64,000 bases of DNA from Thiodiazotropha sp050305635 (GCA_050305635.1 JBNLFS010000059.1:1-64000); one strand, 5' to 3'. Positions 42,022 through 50,859 are shown, counted from the first letter of the stretch. Notes: generated by a model not told the origin, from the sequence alone. Made by a program: numbers and translations.

Positions 42022-42743
42022 GGCCCCTGCTGCTGTTACTGCTGCTCGCCTGGCTGGGTCAGGTACAGGCGGACAACCCGGTCAACCGGGCACAAACCCT
42101 GCAACGTCTCGGTCCCGGAGTGGCGGAACGGATCAAAGCGCGTTTCGACTCGGCGGAGCTGGATTACCCCCCCGAGCGGGTGCAGTTGATCGCCCTCAAG
42201 GAGAGTCGTCGGTTGGAGCTCTGGGCCTACCAGAAGGGGCGCTGGCGGTTTGTCCACGACTACGCGATTTTTGCCGCCAGCGGCAGCGCCGGACCGAAGT
42301 TGCGCGAAGGGGACCGGCAGGTGCCCGAAGGCTTCTATCGCATCGTGGGGCTCAACCCCAACAGCAACTTTCATCTATCGATGAAGCTCAACTATCCCAA
42401 TGCCTATGACTGGGTGCAGGCCGGCCGGGAGGGCCGCATGGCGCCCGGATCCAATATTTACATCCACGGCAGTGCCTGGTCCAAAGGCTGCCTGGCGATC
42501 GGCGACCACTACATCGAGGAGCTGTTTTATCTGATTACGGATATCGGCATGGATCGGGCCGCGGTTCTGATCGCACCCTTCGATTTCCGGGTGAAATCGG
42601 CGGCCACTCCCAGTCAGCCGGAATGGCTCAGTGATCTCTATACCTACATCAGTCTGCGCCTGAAGCAGTTTCCGGCTTCACAAAAGGTCCAGGATTGCGC
42701 CCAGGGTTGTCTGGATGCGCGCTATACAGGCGCTGGGGATTGA
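42018..42743 (+). CDS. L,D-transpeptidase (YkuD family)
   Basis: Secreted 241-residue enzyme that makes or edits peptidoglycan cross-links or anchors proteins to it. A signal peptide (LLLLLLAWLGQVQA) is followed by a YkuD domain with the active-site motif IYIHGSAWSKGCLAIGD (His and Cys of the HxxxxxxxSxGC type). The start ATG overlaps the amidotransferase stop (ATGA). Its position after a sortase operon is of interest because the sortase product may be attached to the cell wall. A co-function is inference. Confidence 0.88.
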   Translation: MRPLLLLLLLAWLGQVQADNPVNRAQTLQRLGPGVAERIKARFDSAELDYPPERVQLIALKESRRLELWAYQKGRWRFVHDYAIFAASGSAGPKLREGDRQVPEGFYRIVGLNPNSNFHLSMKLNYPNAYDWVQAGREGRMAPGSNIYIHGSAWSKGCLAIGDHYIEELFYLITDIGMDRAAVLIAPFDFRVKSAATPSQPEWLSDLYTYISLRLKQFPASQKVQDCAQGCLDARYTGAGD

Positions 42744-42764
42744 GCATCAAATCGGACGGGATCA

Positions 42765-42969
42765 AGTGTAGTGTCCTAAATTAATCCAATATTTTAGAGC
42801 GATCCTGGAATGATGTTCCAAATGATCCGCGGTTATTCTCAAGCGGAGCATGATAACGCGTCGATAGAGGCACGATCCATTTAAGACAGGTAGCGTATTT
42901 GAGTTCACCCTTCAATCTATTGAAGAGCTACTTTCCGAAAAAAATAGAATTTATTTAGGGCGCTACACT
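42765..42969. mobile_element. 205-bp MITE-like element with 20-bp terminal inverted repeats
   Basis: The left end AGTGTAGTGTCCTAAATTAA (42765-42784) and the complement of the right end at 42950-42969, AGTGTAGCGCCCTAAATAAA, agree at 17 of 20 positions. The interior is AT-rich and encodes nothing. The right end runs into the stop codon of the leftward cytochrome c gene. The size and ends fit a non-autonomous transposon. No transposase is nearby. Confidence 0.7.
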
Positions 42970-43657
42970 AATCCAGGTTTGCAAGATAGGTCGCCACCGC
43001 GCTCATGTCCCGATCGTTGAGCCGGATCGCAACGCCGGTCATCCATACATTGGTACGTCGGCCGGTGCGGTCCCGGAACTCCTTGAGCATCTTGATGACA
43101 TAGTCATAACGCTGCCCCGCCAGGCGGGCATAGCCCTCCTGACCCCGGCCGTCGGCGCCGTGACAGGAGACACAGACGTTTTTGAAAATCCGCTCGCCTT
43201 CTCCAAGGAGTGCCGGATCACCGCCGCCTGAGGGCAGCATGGTCATGGACTCGTAATAGAGGGCGATCTTGATCTTGTCCTCCAGGGTGAAGGTCTTGGC
43301 CAGGTTGCTCATCAGGTAGTCGTTGCGCCGGCCATCGCCGAAGCGTTGAAACTGATCGACGATATAGGTGGGATTCTGTCCCGCCAGGTTGGGGGTCAAG
43401 GGTTTCACGGCCATGCCGTTCGGACCGTGACAGGTATTGCACAACACCGTACGGTCCTTGCCTTCCCGGACCATCGCCTGATACTGGCGCTTGTCCTTGG
43501 AGATTTCCGCAATCCGGATATCGAGCATCTGCCGCAGCTTCAATGCCTCTTCGGTATTCTCCACCTCGCTCATCGCGGCAAGCGGGAACAGGGACAGGAT
43601 CATGCAGGCCAGGGGGAGGAAAACCGGCAGGTATCGGGAGGTGTATCGCAGCACCAT
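42968..43657 (-). CDS. Dihaem class I cytochrome c (c4-like)
   Basis: A 229-residue periplasmic electron carrier. ATG 43657 has GGAG at 7 bases spacing and gives a signal peptide (LPVFLPLACMILSLFPLAAMS). The two haem-binding sites are CNTCH (first half) and CVSCH (second half), each followed by a distal Met region (SNLAKT and the conserved late ANLD end). The two-domain layout matches cytochrome c4-type carriers. Earlier in-frame starts up to 43822 lack ribosome sites. Its stop codon lies in the end of the MITE-like element. Confidence 0.9.
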   Translation of the reverse strand: MVLRYTSRYLPVFLPLACMILSLFPLAAMSEVENTEEALKLRQMLDIRIAEISKDKRQYQAMVREGKDRTVLCNTCHGPNGMAVKPLTPNLAGQNPTYIVDQFQRFGDGRRNDYLMSNLAKTFTLEDKIKIALYYESMTMLPSGGGDPALLGEGERIFKNVCVSCHGADGRGQEGYARLAGQRYDYVIKMLKEFRDRTGRRTNVWMTGVAIRLNDRDMSAVATYLANLD

Positions 43658-44036
43658 GAGTGGCTCCATTCGCACGCAATTGTCGAAGCCTAACCCTGAT
43701 ACTGCTTGATTCAGAGCCCCATCTAACGGGGGATCAAGGTGGGAAGAGCCTTGAACCTGACAGACCGGCCAATCCGGACAGGAGTTCGTCAGGGTTAGGA
43801 TTAACATAAGTATCGGCCGCATCCAGCTCGGCTTGATTTTCGGACCGTGAATTTTAGGTAGTAAATGCCTGAAATGCCGCGATCAGGCGGGTTTTACCCG
43901 GTTTATGGGGCAGTGTGGCCTGAAATTTGGTGTCTGGCTGCACTGCTCCCGTTGGATTCTCAAGCGTCGGCTGGGGAATTTTTGTAAGCTAGCCGGCGGT
44001 CGGCAACCCACAGCAGGATTCATCGTCAAGCGAATT

Positions 44037-46367
44037 ATGGTACGTCAAGTCAGGAAAAAAGGCGCGAAAGCACAACCGGGAAAACGTCGGGCAGTCTGGC
44101 GTCGCTGGCTCATGATGGGCCTGTTGACCCTGATTCTGGCCACCTTCCTCTACACCCTGTATCTCGACCGGATCGTGCAGAACCGATTCGCCGGGCAGCG
44201 TTGGGCCGTGCCGGCCAAGGTGTTCGGCCGCTCCCTCGACCTGTTTCCCGGCGCCCCGGTCAGCGCGGCGCATCTGAAAGAGAGTCTGGAGGGTCTGGGC
44301 TATCGGCGGGTCAATCATCCAGACCGTCCCGGACAGTATTCCAGTTACCGGGAGCGGTTTCTGCTGCGCACCCGGCCGTTCCGTTTTCCGGATCTGGATC
44401 GACCCAGCGACTACCTCGAGGTGGTCCTCGACAGTCAGGGTGTGCGTTCCCTCAAGTATGCCGCCAAGGGGGAGCCGGTCGGTCACTACCGGATCGAACC
44501 CCGGCTCATCGGCAGTCTCAGATCGGCGCAGGGGGAGGACCGCATCCTGCTGCGCCGAAGCGAACTGCCCGATCGGCTGGTGGCGGCCCTGATTGCGGTG
44601 GAGGACCGGGGTTTCTATGACCACTTCGGCATCGATCCCTGGGCCATCGGCCGAGCCATGCTGGCCAATCTGAAGGCCAGCCGGGTGGTGCAGGGGGGCA
44701 GTACCCTGACCCAGCAGCTGGTGAAGAACTTCTTTCTCACCTCGGAGCGGACCTTCTGGCGCAAGTTCAATGAGGTGCTGATGGCCCTGATCCTGGATCT
44801 GCGCTACTCGAAGGAGGAGATCCTTGAGGCCTATGCCAACGAGGTCTACCTGGGACAGCAGGGGGGGCGGGCGATCCACGGGTTTGCTCTGGCGAGCCGA
44901 TTCTATTTCAACCGTCCGCTGCAGGAGCTGGATCTGCCCAGGCTGGCGATGCTGGTGACCCTGGTGCGGGGTCCTTCCGCCTACGATCCCCGCCGGCATC
45001 CGCAACGGGCCCGGCAGCGGCGCGATCTGGTGCTGCAACTGATGGCCGAACAGGGGGTGATCAGTGCCGCCGAAGCCACCGTGGCGCAGGCCGCGCCCCT
45101 GGGCATCGAGGCGGGCAGCCTGCAAAGCTCCGGCAGCCCCGCATTCATGGACCTGGTCCGTCGCCAGTTGCGCCGAGACTACCGTGAAGAGGACTTGAAT
45201 TCCGGTGGGCTGCGGATTTTTTCCACCCTGGATCCCTGGCTGCAGGAACAGGCGGAACAGGCTCTGCCGCAGCGTCTGGCGGGTCTGGAGAAGGCCCGTG
45301 GGCTTCCCCAGGGTAGCCTGCAGGGGGCCTTGACCCTGGCGGACGTGGAGACCGGCGAGGTCCTGGCCCTGGTGGGAGACCGCAATCCCCGCTTTGCGGG
45401 CTTCAACCGGGCCATCGATGCGGTACGTCCGGTGGGTTCCCTGATCAAGCCGGCGGTCTATCTCAGCGCCCTGTCGCAGCCGGGACGCTATCAACTGTTT
45501 TCCCGGGTGGAGGACACCCCGATTCGTCTGAAAGGCAGCAACGGGGAGATCTGGGCGCCGAGCAACTACGATCATCAGTCTCATGATCCGGTCAACCTGC
45601 AGCAGGCCCTGGCCGAATCGCTGAATCTGGCGACGGTGCATCTGGGGCTGGAAGTCGGTCTCGAATCGGTGATCGAGAGCCTCTATCAGCTGGGTGTGCG
45701 CCGACCCCTGCCGCAGTATCCCTCCCTGCTGCTGGGAGCGGTCTCCCTCTCTCCCCTGGAGATGACCCAGATGTACCAGACCCTGGCGAACGGGGGCTTC
45801 AGCGCCACCCTGAAATCGATCCGCGATGTGACCAACGACCGGGGTGAACCCCTCTCCCGCTATCCCCTGGAGATCGAATCCCGGGCCGATTCCAGAGCGG
45901 TCTACCTGTTACAGCATGCGCTCAATGAGGTGACCCGCAGCGGCACCGCCAAGGGGCTGCAGAGCCTGTTGCCGGCCGGGATCGAGGTGGCCGGCAAAAC
46001 CGGCACCACGGATCAGCTGCGGGACTCCTGGTTTGCCGGCTTCGACCGGCGCCGGGTGGCCGTGGCCTGGGTAGGCCGGGACGACAATGAATCCACCGGT
46101 TTGACCGGTTCCGCGGGGGCCATGCAGGTGTGGGCGGCCTTGATGAACCGCATCGGCCTCTACTCCCTGGGATCGCAGGCCCCCTACGGCATCGAGACCG
46201 TGTCCATCGATCCGCAGACAGGGCTGCTCGGCGAAGGCTGCCGGGATGCGGTGAAATATCCGGTGATCAAGTCCGGTATGAGTCTGGAGAAGGCCCCCTG
46301 CGCCCGCTCCCGATCGTTTCTGGATGAGGGAGTCGAGTGGTTTCAGGGGCTGATCAAACGACCCTGA
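44037..46367 (+). CDS. mrcB: Penicillin-binding protein 1B
   Basis: Bifunctional peptidoglycan synthase of 776 residues. A basic N-terminal tail and one membrane helix (LLTLILATFLYTLYL) lead to a UB2H domain, then a glycosyltransferase domain with EDRGFYDHFGID and QGGSTLTQQLVKNFFL. The transpeptidase domain carries the nucleophile in GSLIKPAVYL, SLN in AESLNLAT and KTGT in VAGKTGTTDQLRDSWF. The length is close to the family norm. The frame is open from 43905, but the ATG at 44037 gives the standard short cytoplasmic tail. It faces away from the cytochrome gene. Confidence 0.95.
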   Translation: MVRQVRKKGAKAQPGKRRAVWRRWLMMGLLTLILATFLYTLYLDRIVQNRFAGQRWAVPAKVFGRSLDLFPGAPVSAAHLKESLEGLGYRRVNHPDRPGQYSSYRERFLLRTRPFRFPDLDRPSDYLEVVLDSQGVRSLKYAAKGEPVGHYRIEPRLIGSLRSAQGEDRILLRRSELPDRLVAALIAVEDRGFYDHFGIDPWAIGRAMLANLKASRVVQGGSTLTQQLVKNFFLTSERTFWRKFNEVLMALILDLRYSKEEILEAYANEVYLGQQGGRAIHGFALASRFYFNRPLQELDLPRLAMLVTLVRGPSAYDPRRHPQRARQRRDLVLQLMAEQGVISAAEATVAQAAPLGIEAGSLQSSGSPAFMDLVRRQLRRDYREEDLNSGGLRIFSTLDPWLQEQAEQALPQRLAGLEKARGLPQGSLQGALTLADVETGEVLALVGDRNPRFAGFNRAIDAVRPVGSLIKPAVYLSALSQPGRYQLFSRVEDTPIRLKGSNGEIWAPSNYDHQSHDPVNLQQALAESLNLATVHLGLEVGLESVIESLYQLGVRRPLPQYPSLLLGAVSLSPLEMTQMYQTLANGGFSATLKSIRDVTNDRGEPLSRYPLEIESRADSRAVYLLQHALNEVTRSGTAKGLQSLLPAGIEVAGKTGTTDQLRDSWFAGFDRRRVAVAWVGRDDNESTGLTGSAGAMQVWAALMNRIGLYSLGSQAPYGIETVSIDPQTGLLGEGCRDAVKYPVIKSGMSLEKAPCARSRSFLDEGVEWFQGLIKRP

Positions 46368-46546
46368 TCCGCAACCGACCCAGGGATATCATTTCGCAAA
46401 GCCCCGATTGCTGTTCGAGTGGCTGGACGGGGTCCAGTCACAGGTTGACCCGCATCAGCGGCCGGTTCGATAGTGTTGGTTGCCGAGTCCGCAGATAGGC
46501 TACAATCCGGGCAGAATACAATTCCCTACGTGTCAGGAGCCACGGC

Positions 46547-47044
46547 TTGACTGTATATGCCGCCGACAAATTGATTGCCCAGGCCCGGGTGCTTGCCGCC
46601 GAATACCGGCGGACCATGGGCAAACCTCTGCCGGGTATCAGCAATGAAATTGCCGAATTCGATGCACTCAAACTACTGCAACTGACACCCAATACCGAAG
46701 GGGAAGGGGGCTACGACGCCATCGACCCGGGGCGGGGCGATAAACGCATTCAGATCAAATCCCGGACGATTTTCGATGAGAGCAAATCCGGTCAGCGTAT
46801 CGGCCAACTCAAACTGGACAAGGCCTGGGACAGCGTGGTGCTGGTCATCATGGACGAGGAGTACCAACCCTGTGAGATCTACGAGGCCGAGCGGGACGAT
46901 CTGCTCGAGTATCTCGATCAGAACAACAGTAACCGGGCCAAGCGGGGCGCCATGTCGGTGGCGCGTTTCAAGATCATCGGTCAACGGGTATGGACGCGGG
47001 AAGGCGGGCTAGAATTGGAACTCTGGGACAACCAGTCCGACTGA
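46547..47044 (+). CDS. Putative nuclease-fold protein of unknown function
   Basis: A 165-residue soluble protein with a TTG start supported by AGGAG 8 bases before it. Residues ~50-75 read GGYDAIDPGRGDKRIQIKSR, resembling the D-x(n)-(E/Q)-x-K core of PD-(D/E)xK nucleases. The C-terminus is rich in charge and lacks a known motif. I cannot name a family with confidence. It precedes the DinG-family helicase by 4 bases, so a DNA-repair or DNA-processing partnership is plausible. Confidence 0.65.
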   Translation: MTVYAADKLIAQARVLAAEYRRTMGKPLPGISNEIAEFDALKLLQLTPNTEGEGGYDAIDPGRGDKRIQIKSRTIFDESKSGQRIGQLKLDKAWDSVVLVIMDEEYQPCEIYEAERDDLLEYLDQNNSNRAKRGAMSVARFKIIGQRVWTREGGLELELWDNQSD

Positions 47045-47048
47045 GCCC

Positions 47049-48995
47049 ATGACCGACTACGCGGAGATATTCGGCCCGCAGGGCTGGCTGGCGAATCGTA
47101 TCCAGGGTTTTTCCCATCGCCCGCAACAGCAGGCCATGGCCGAGGCTGTGGCCGAGGTCATGGCGCAGGGCGGTTCGTTGATCTGCGAAGCCGGCACCGG
47201 TACCGGCAAAACCTTCGCCTACCTGGTGCCCGCCCTGATGTCCGGTTCCAAGGTCATCATCTCCACGGGCACGAAAAACCTTCAGGACCAGCTCTATCAC
47301 CGGGACCTGCCGCGGGTGCGCGAATGCCTCTCCAGTCCGGTCTCCAGCGCCCTGCTCAAGGGGCGCGCCAACTACCTGTGTCTCTACCGCCTGGAAAACA
47401 CCCTGGTGGAGGAGGTCCGCCTCACCCGGGAACAGTTGAGCCAGCTGCAGGCGATCCGCAAATGGTCCATCGGGACCCGCAGCGGGGACATCGCGGAGAT
47501 GTCGGAAATCCCCGAAGACGCCACGATCTGGCCGGTGGTGACCTCCACTACGGACAACTGCCTGGGACAGGAGTGTCCCGCCTACAGCAAATGCCACCTG
47601 GTGGAGGCGCGCAAGCGGGCTCAGGAAGCGGATCTGGTGGTGATCAATCACCATCTGCTGTGCGCCGATCTGAGTCTCAAGGAGGAGGGCTTCGGCGAGC
47701 TGTTACCCAGCGCGGACTGCTTCATCCTGGACGAGGCGCACCAACTGCCGGATGTGGCAGGCGCCTTCTTCGGCGTCACCCTCAGCGGACGCCAGCTCCT
47801 CGAGCTGGCGGGGGATTGTCTGACCGAATTCCACCGGGAGGCGCCGGATGCCCGGCAACTGCAGGAGCGGGCGGAGCGGCTGCAGCAGGTCAGTCGGGAT
47901 CTGCGTCTGACCTTCGGTCTGGATGTCCGCCGGGGCGCCTGGTCGGAAGTGGCGGACAACCTCGCAGTGACCAATCAGCTCGACGCCCTGGAAGAGGCTC
48001 TGCGGGAACTCAGTGAGGTACTCCAGGCCATCGAAGGCCGGGGCAAGGGACTCGACAGCTGCAAGGAGCGCAGCAACCAGTTGAGTCAGCGTCTACGGTT
48101 GCTTAGGGACGAAGAGGACAAATCCTCCATCCGCTGGTTCGAGACCCAACGGACCAGTTTTCGCCTCAATCGCACCCCTCTGGATATTTCAGAGATCTTT
48201 CAAACGGTCATGAAGGCGCATCCCGCGTCCTGGATTTTTACCTCGGCGACCCTGGCGGTGGGCGACAGTTTCGAACACTTCTCCGCGCAGCTCGGATTGC
48301 AGGACGCAGAAACCCGCTGCTGGGAGAGTCCCTTCGACTACCCCCGGCAGGCGGTCTGGTACCTGCCCCACGGACTGCCGGAACCCAACGATCCCACGTT
48401 CAACCGGGCCGTCTCCGATATCTCCATACCGATTCTCGAGGCGAGTAACGGGCGGGCCTTCCTGCTCTACACCAGCCATCGCGCGCTCCAGGAAGCCGCT
48501 GAGTATCTGCAGGACCGGATCGACTACCCCATGCTGGTGCAGGGCACCGCGCCGCGCACCGAACTGGTGGAGCGGTTTCGCGAAATGGGCAATGCGGTGC
48601 TGCTCGGTACCTCCAGCTTCTGGGAAGGCATCGATGTGCGGGGCGAGGCGCTCTCCTGCGTGATCATTGACAAACTGCCCTTCGCCTCGCCCGGCGATCC
48701 GGTACTGCAGGCGCGCATCGACGCCCTGCGCAAACGGGGCGGCAATCCCTTCATGGCCTATCAGGTTCCGCAAGCAGCCATCGCTCTCAAACAGGGCGCC
48801 GGCCGACTGATCCGCGATGAGACCGATCGGGGTTTGCTGGTGATCTGCGATCCGCGCCTGATCAGCAAGCCCTACGGCAAGGTCTTCGTGCGCAGCCTGC
48901 CGCCCATGACCAAGACCCGGGATCTGGATGTGGTGAAACGATTTTTCGCCCTGGCCGACGCATCAAAACAGGAAGGCTCGCATAGCGCTGAGTGA
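47049..48995 (+). CDS. yoaA: DinG/YoaA-family ATP-dependent DNA helicase
   Basis: XPD-like superfamily 2 helicase of 648 residues. Walker A is AGTGTGKTFAYLVPAL, motif II is DEAH in FILDEAHQLPD, and the late motifs include GTSSFWEGIDVRGE and QGAGRLIRDETDRG. Cys residues in NYLCLYRL and CLGQECPAYSKCHL provide the 4Fe-4S ligands. The length matches YoaA. It is the last GC-rich gene before the AT-rich cassette region and follows a nuclease-like gene by 4 bases. Confidence 0.93.
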   Translation: MTDYAEIFGPQGWLANRIQGFSHRPQQQAMAEAVAEVMAQGGSLICEAGTGTGKTFAYLVPALMSGSKVIISTGTKNLQDQLYHRDLPRVRECLSSPVSSALLKGRANYLCLYRLENTLVEEVRLTREQLSQLQAIRKWSIGTRSGDIAEMSEIPEDATIWPVVTSTTDNCLGQECPAYSKCHLVEARKRAQEADLVVINHHLLCADLSLKEEGFGELLPSADCFILDEAHQLPDVAGAFFGVTLSGRQLLELAGDCLTEFHREAPDARQLQERAERLQQVSRDLRLTFGLDVRRGAWSEVADNLAVTNQLDALEEALRELSEVLQAIEGRGKGLDSCKERSNQLSQRLRLLRDEEDKSSIRWFETQRTSFRLNRTPLDISEIFQTVMKAHPASWIFTSATLAVGDSFEHFSAQLGLQDAETRCWESPFDYPRQAVWYLPHGLPEPNDPTFNRAVSDISIPILEASNGRAFLLYTSHRALQEAAEYLQDRIDYPMLVQGTAPRTELVERFREMGNAVLLGTSSFWEGIDVRGEALSCVIIDKLPFASPGDPVLQARIDALRKRGGNPFMAYQVPQAAIALKQGAGRLIRDETDRGLLVICDPRLISKPYGKVFVRSLPPMTKTRDLDVVKRFFALADASKQEGSHSAE

Positions 48996-49080
48996 TGTTA
49001 AACGGGAAGAAAGTCCCTATAGAATCGTAACTGAAATAATCCCAGCGTTCTGCTCTTTGCATAGCTCATTTCAATAATCC

Positions 49081-49203
49081 ATGCAGATTCAATTGGCTCC
49101 ATATGAAATAGGAGGCGAATTGCACGAAATGCACGGTATCCAATATCAGACTATTTGTTCTGTTTGTGGTGAAGAACTGGTAACTCAAAGATGTTTAGTA
49201 TAA
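49081..49203 (+). CDS. Possible 40-residue zinc-knuckle peptide gene
   Basis: ATG at 49081 opens a 40-codon frame ending at 49203. It contains CSVCGEELVTQRC (C-x2-C plus a third Cys), typical of a small zinc-ribbon. A ribosome site (AGGAGGC) lies inside, upstream of a TTG and an ATG in the same frame, so a shorter product of ~27 residues is equally possible. Composition is AT-rich like the cassettes that follow. Reality is uncertain. Confidence 0.3.
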   Translation: MQIQLAPYEIGGELHEMHGIQYQTICSVCGEELVTQRCLV

Positions 49204-49251
49204 AAAAACATATAAAAGGGAGATTGCGGATCTCTGAATCACGGCCCCCCA

Positions 49252-49304
49252 ACATATAAGCATTTGTGCGCCATGCTGCGCACGGCGCACAAATGCTTAT
49301 ATGT
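49252..49304. repeat. Perfect 21-bp inverted repeat at the head of the cassette array
   Basis: Arm 49252-49272 (starts ACATATAAGCATTTGTG) is the exact reverse complement of 49284-49304 around an 11-base loop. It lies 22 bases before the first cassette gene, where the attC right end would be expected. Its outer edge CTTATATG resembles the R' box GTTATGT of the later sites only loosely. Perfect pairing is unusual for attC, which normally has bulges. Confidence 0.7.
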
Positions 49305-49326
49305 CAGGCCAACAAAAAGGAAAGAC

Positions 49327-50064
49327 ATGCTACGGAATACTGTATTTGTGATTTTGATTCTGTATTCAGGACTTGCAAGCTCGGAGACAGAGTTCAAATC
49401 ACAGGAAGAGTTTGGTAAATGGCTTACTTATTACTATCTCAAGCCTGAACCAGAGAATATTGTCCAAGCCGTTCGCTACATGAGCGAAAGTGGCTTTTTA
49501 GAAAATGGAAAAACATATCCACCAATCTTTGGTTTCCTAGCGGGAGTATTCAAGAACAATCCTAGTAAGGTAGGTTCTTGGGTAAATGATCTAAGCTCAT
49601 TAAAAGACTCATCATATGGTGTTGTTGTCCTAGGCGTTTGGTATGCCAATATTTCGGATTCAAAAGAAAGAGTGTATGCCATCCTAGAAAATCGCCCAGC
49701 ACTTAAGGAACAGTTTGGTTACCTTTACAAAGGGCCGCCAATGGAAATTCGTCAAATCCCCCTTGAACAAGGCTCATGGGTTTTGGATGCGCTTTGGGGG
49801 AATTTTATGGCTACAGGCAACACGGAACCCGTAGCAAGAATAATGGAAGCACTCCCGTGGCTTGACGTCAAAGGAGAAACAAACAAGTTGCTTGTGGCTG
49901 GTGCGGCGCGTTGGTCTTTAACGTCAAATGCAGAGCAGCATGAGAAGGTAATGGTTATCTGTGAAAGTGAAATAGAGGAACAGCCACCTGCCGTCAAAGA
50001 AAAACTAAAAGCTATTATTGCTGAGGCAAAGAAAGGGTCTAACAAGCCCATCAAGCCGCAATGA
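49327..50064 (+). CDS. Cassette gene A: secreted protein of unknown function
   Basis: A 245-residue protein with a signal peptide (MLRNTVFVILILYSGLASS) and a start supported by AAGGAAAG. Residues after the signal are helical (EEFGKWLTYYYLKPEPENIV, GSWVLDALWGNFMATG). No known domain is recognised, though the pattern resembles TPR-like helical solenoids. The gene is AT-rich compared with the DinG gene upstream. Its last bases lie in an attC-like site (50037-50081). It is the first of four same-direction genes in the array. Confidence 0.7.
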   Translation: MLRNTVFVILILYSGLASSETEFKSQEEFGKWLTYYYLKPEPENIVQAVRYMSESGFLENGKTYPPIFGFLAGVFKNNPSKVGSWVNDLSSLKDSSYGVVVLGVWYANISDSKERVYAILENRPALKEQFGYLYKGPPMEIRQIPLEQGSWVLDALWGNFMATGNTEPVARIMEALPWLDVKGETNKLLVAGAARWSLTSNAEQHEKVMVICESEIEEQPPAVKEKLKAIIAEAKKGSNKPIKPQ

Positions 50065-50081
50065 ATCTGCACGGCTTATGG
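50037..50081 (+). repeat. attC-like site A
   Basis: The left core GTCTAAC matches the R'' consensus RYYYAAC exactly and is followed by TCAAGCCG. The right end is CACGGCTTATGG. The order GTCTAACAA...TCAAGCCG...CGGCTTA is that of the well-known aadA-type attC. It overlaps the stop of cassette gene A. Confidence 0.65.
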
Positions 50082-50109
50082 GAAAGGTTAGAAGCAAAAG
50101 AGAAGAAGC

Positions 50110-50790
50110 ATGAAGCAAGAATATAGTAGAAACGGGTACTATTTGATTCAGGGTGTTTTTAGTGATGAAAACGTAACCTTCCTGCAGAATGAACTGTCTG
50201 TTTTTGAGGGAAAACCAAATAATTATGGGATAAGAGATTTAATGAATAAAGTGCCATATATCAAAAGGATGGCGTCATCTTCACCATTGATTGATATTGC
50301 AAAAGAAATATTAGGAGATAATGCGCGTCCAGTAAGGTCGGTGTTCTTTGATAAAATTGAAGGTGCAAACTGGAATGTGGCTTGGCATCAAGACACATCC
50401 GTAGCATTAAAAAATAAACATGAAGTCAGTGGTTTTGGTCCTTGGAGCGAAAAACAAGGTGTGATACATGCTGAACCGCCTGCAGAATATTTAGCCAATA
50501 CTTTAACATTGAGAATACATCTTGATAAAGCAAACACTGAAACAGGTGTGCTACGGGTGGTACCTGGCACACACAGGGGTGGCAGAGTCAAATCAAGTGA
50601 AATATTAACAATCGTTGATAATTCCACTGTAGTTGAGTGTAACGCTAATCCTGGTGATGTCCTGCTAATGAATCCTCTACTATTCCACTCATCTCGAAAG
50701 GCAATCCACCCACGCCATAGAAGGATAATTCACATAGAATATTCTGCTATGACGTTACCGAATCCATTGGAGTGGTATGAATGTGCGTAA
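50110..50790 (+). CDS. Cassette gene B: phytanoyl-CoA dioxygenase (PhyH) family
   Basis: Non-haem Fe(II)/2-oxoglutarate oxygenase-like protein of 226 residues. The iron-ligand pattern is visible as WHQDTSVAL (His-x-Asp) and a distal LFHSSRKAIHPRHRRIIHIEY segment with His and Arg for 2-oxoglutarate. NYGIRDLMNKVPYIKRMA is the substrate-lid region. Likely hydroxylates or halogenates a small molecule, but the substrate is unknown. It starts 46 bases after gene A's stop and ends just before attC-like site B. It is AT-rich. Confidence 0.88.
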   Translation: MKQEYSRNGYYLIQGVFSDENVTFLQNELSVFEGKPNNYGIRDLMNKVPYIKRMASSSPLIDIAKEILGDNARPVRSVFFDKIEGANWNVAWHQDTSVALKNKHEVSGFGPWSEKQGVIHAEPPAEYLANTLTLRIHLDKANTETGVLRVVPGTHRGGRVKSSEILTIVDNSTVVECNANPGDVLLMNPLLFHSSRKAIHPRHRRIIHIEYSAMTLPNPLEWYECA

Positions 50791-50794
50791 TAGC

Positions 50795-50842
50795 TTCTAA
50801 CAAAACATTGCATCGAATATGCCGCTGAATGCGGCGTTATGT
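50795..50842 (+). repeat. attC-like site B
   Basis: Left core TTCTAAC and right core GTTATGT frame a hairpin centre (GCCGC/GCGGC). The site lies 5 bases after gene B and 18 bases before gene C. It is shorter than most attC sites, with the cores 48 bases from end to end. Confidence 0.7.
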
Positions 50843-50859
50843 GTAGATAAGGAAAATAC

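Noticed and set aside
43989..45641. Very long antisense frame over PBP1B
   Set aside because: Shadow of the mrcB coding region; the PBP1B frame has all catalytic motifs, the antisense one has none.
49252..49304. Interpreting the 21-bp palindrome as a Rho-independent terminator of the helicase gene
   Set aside because: No U-run follows on the plus strand and it lies ~260 bases after the helicase stop.
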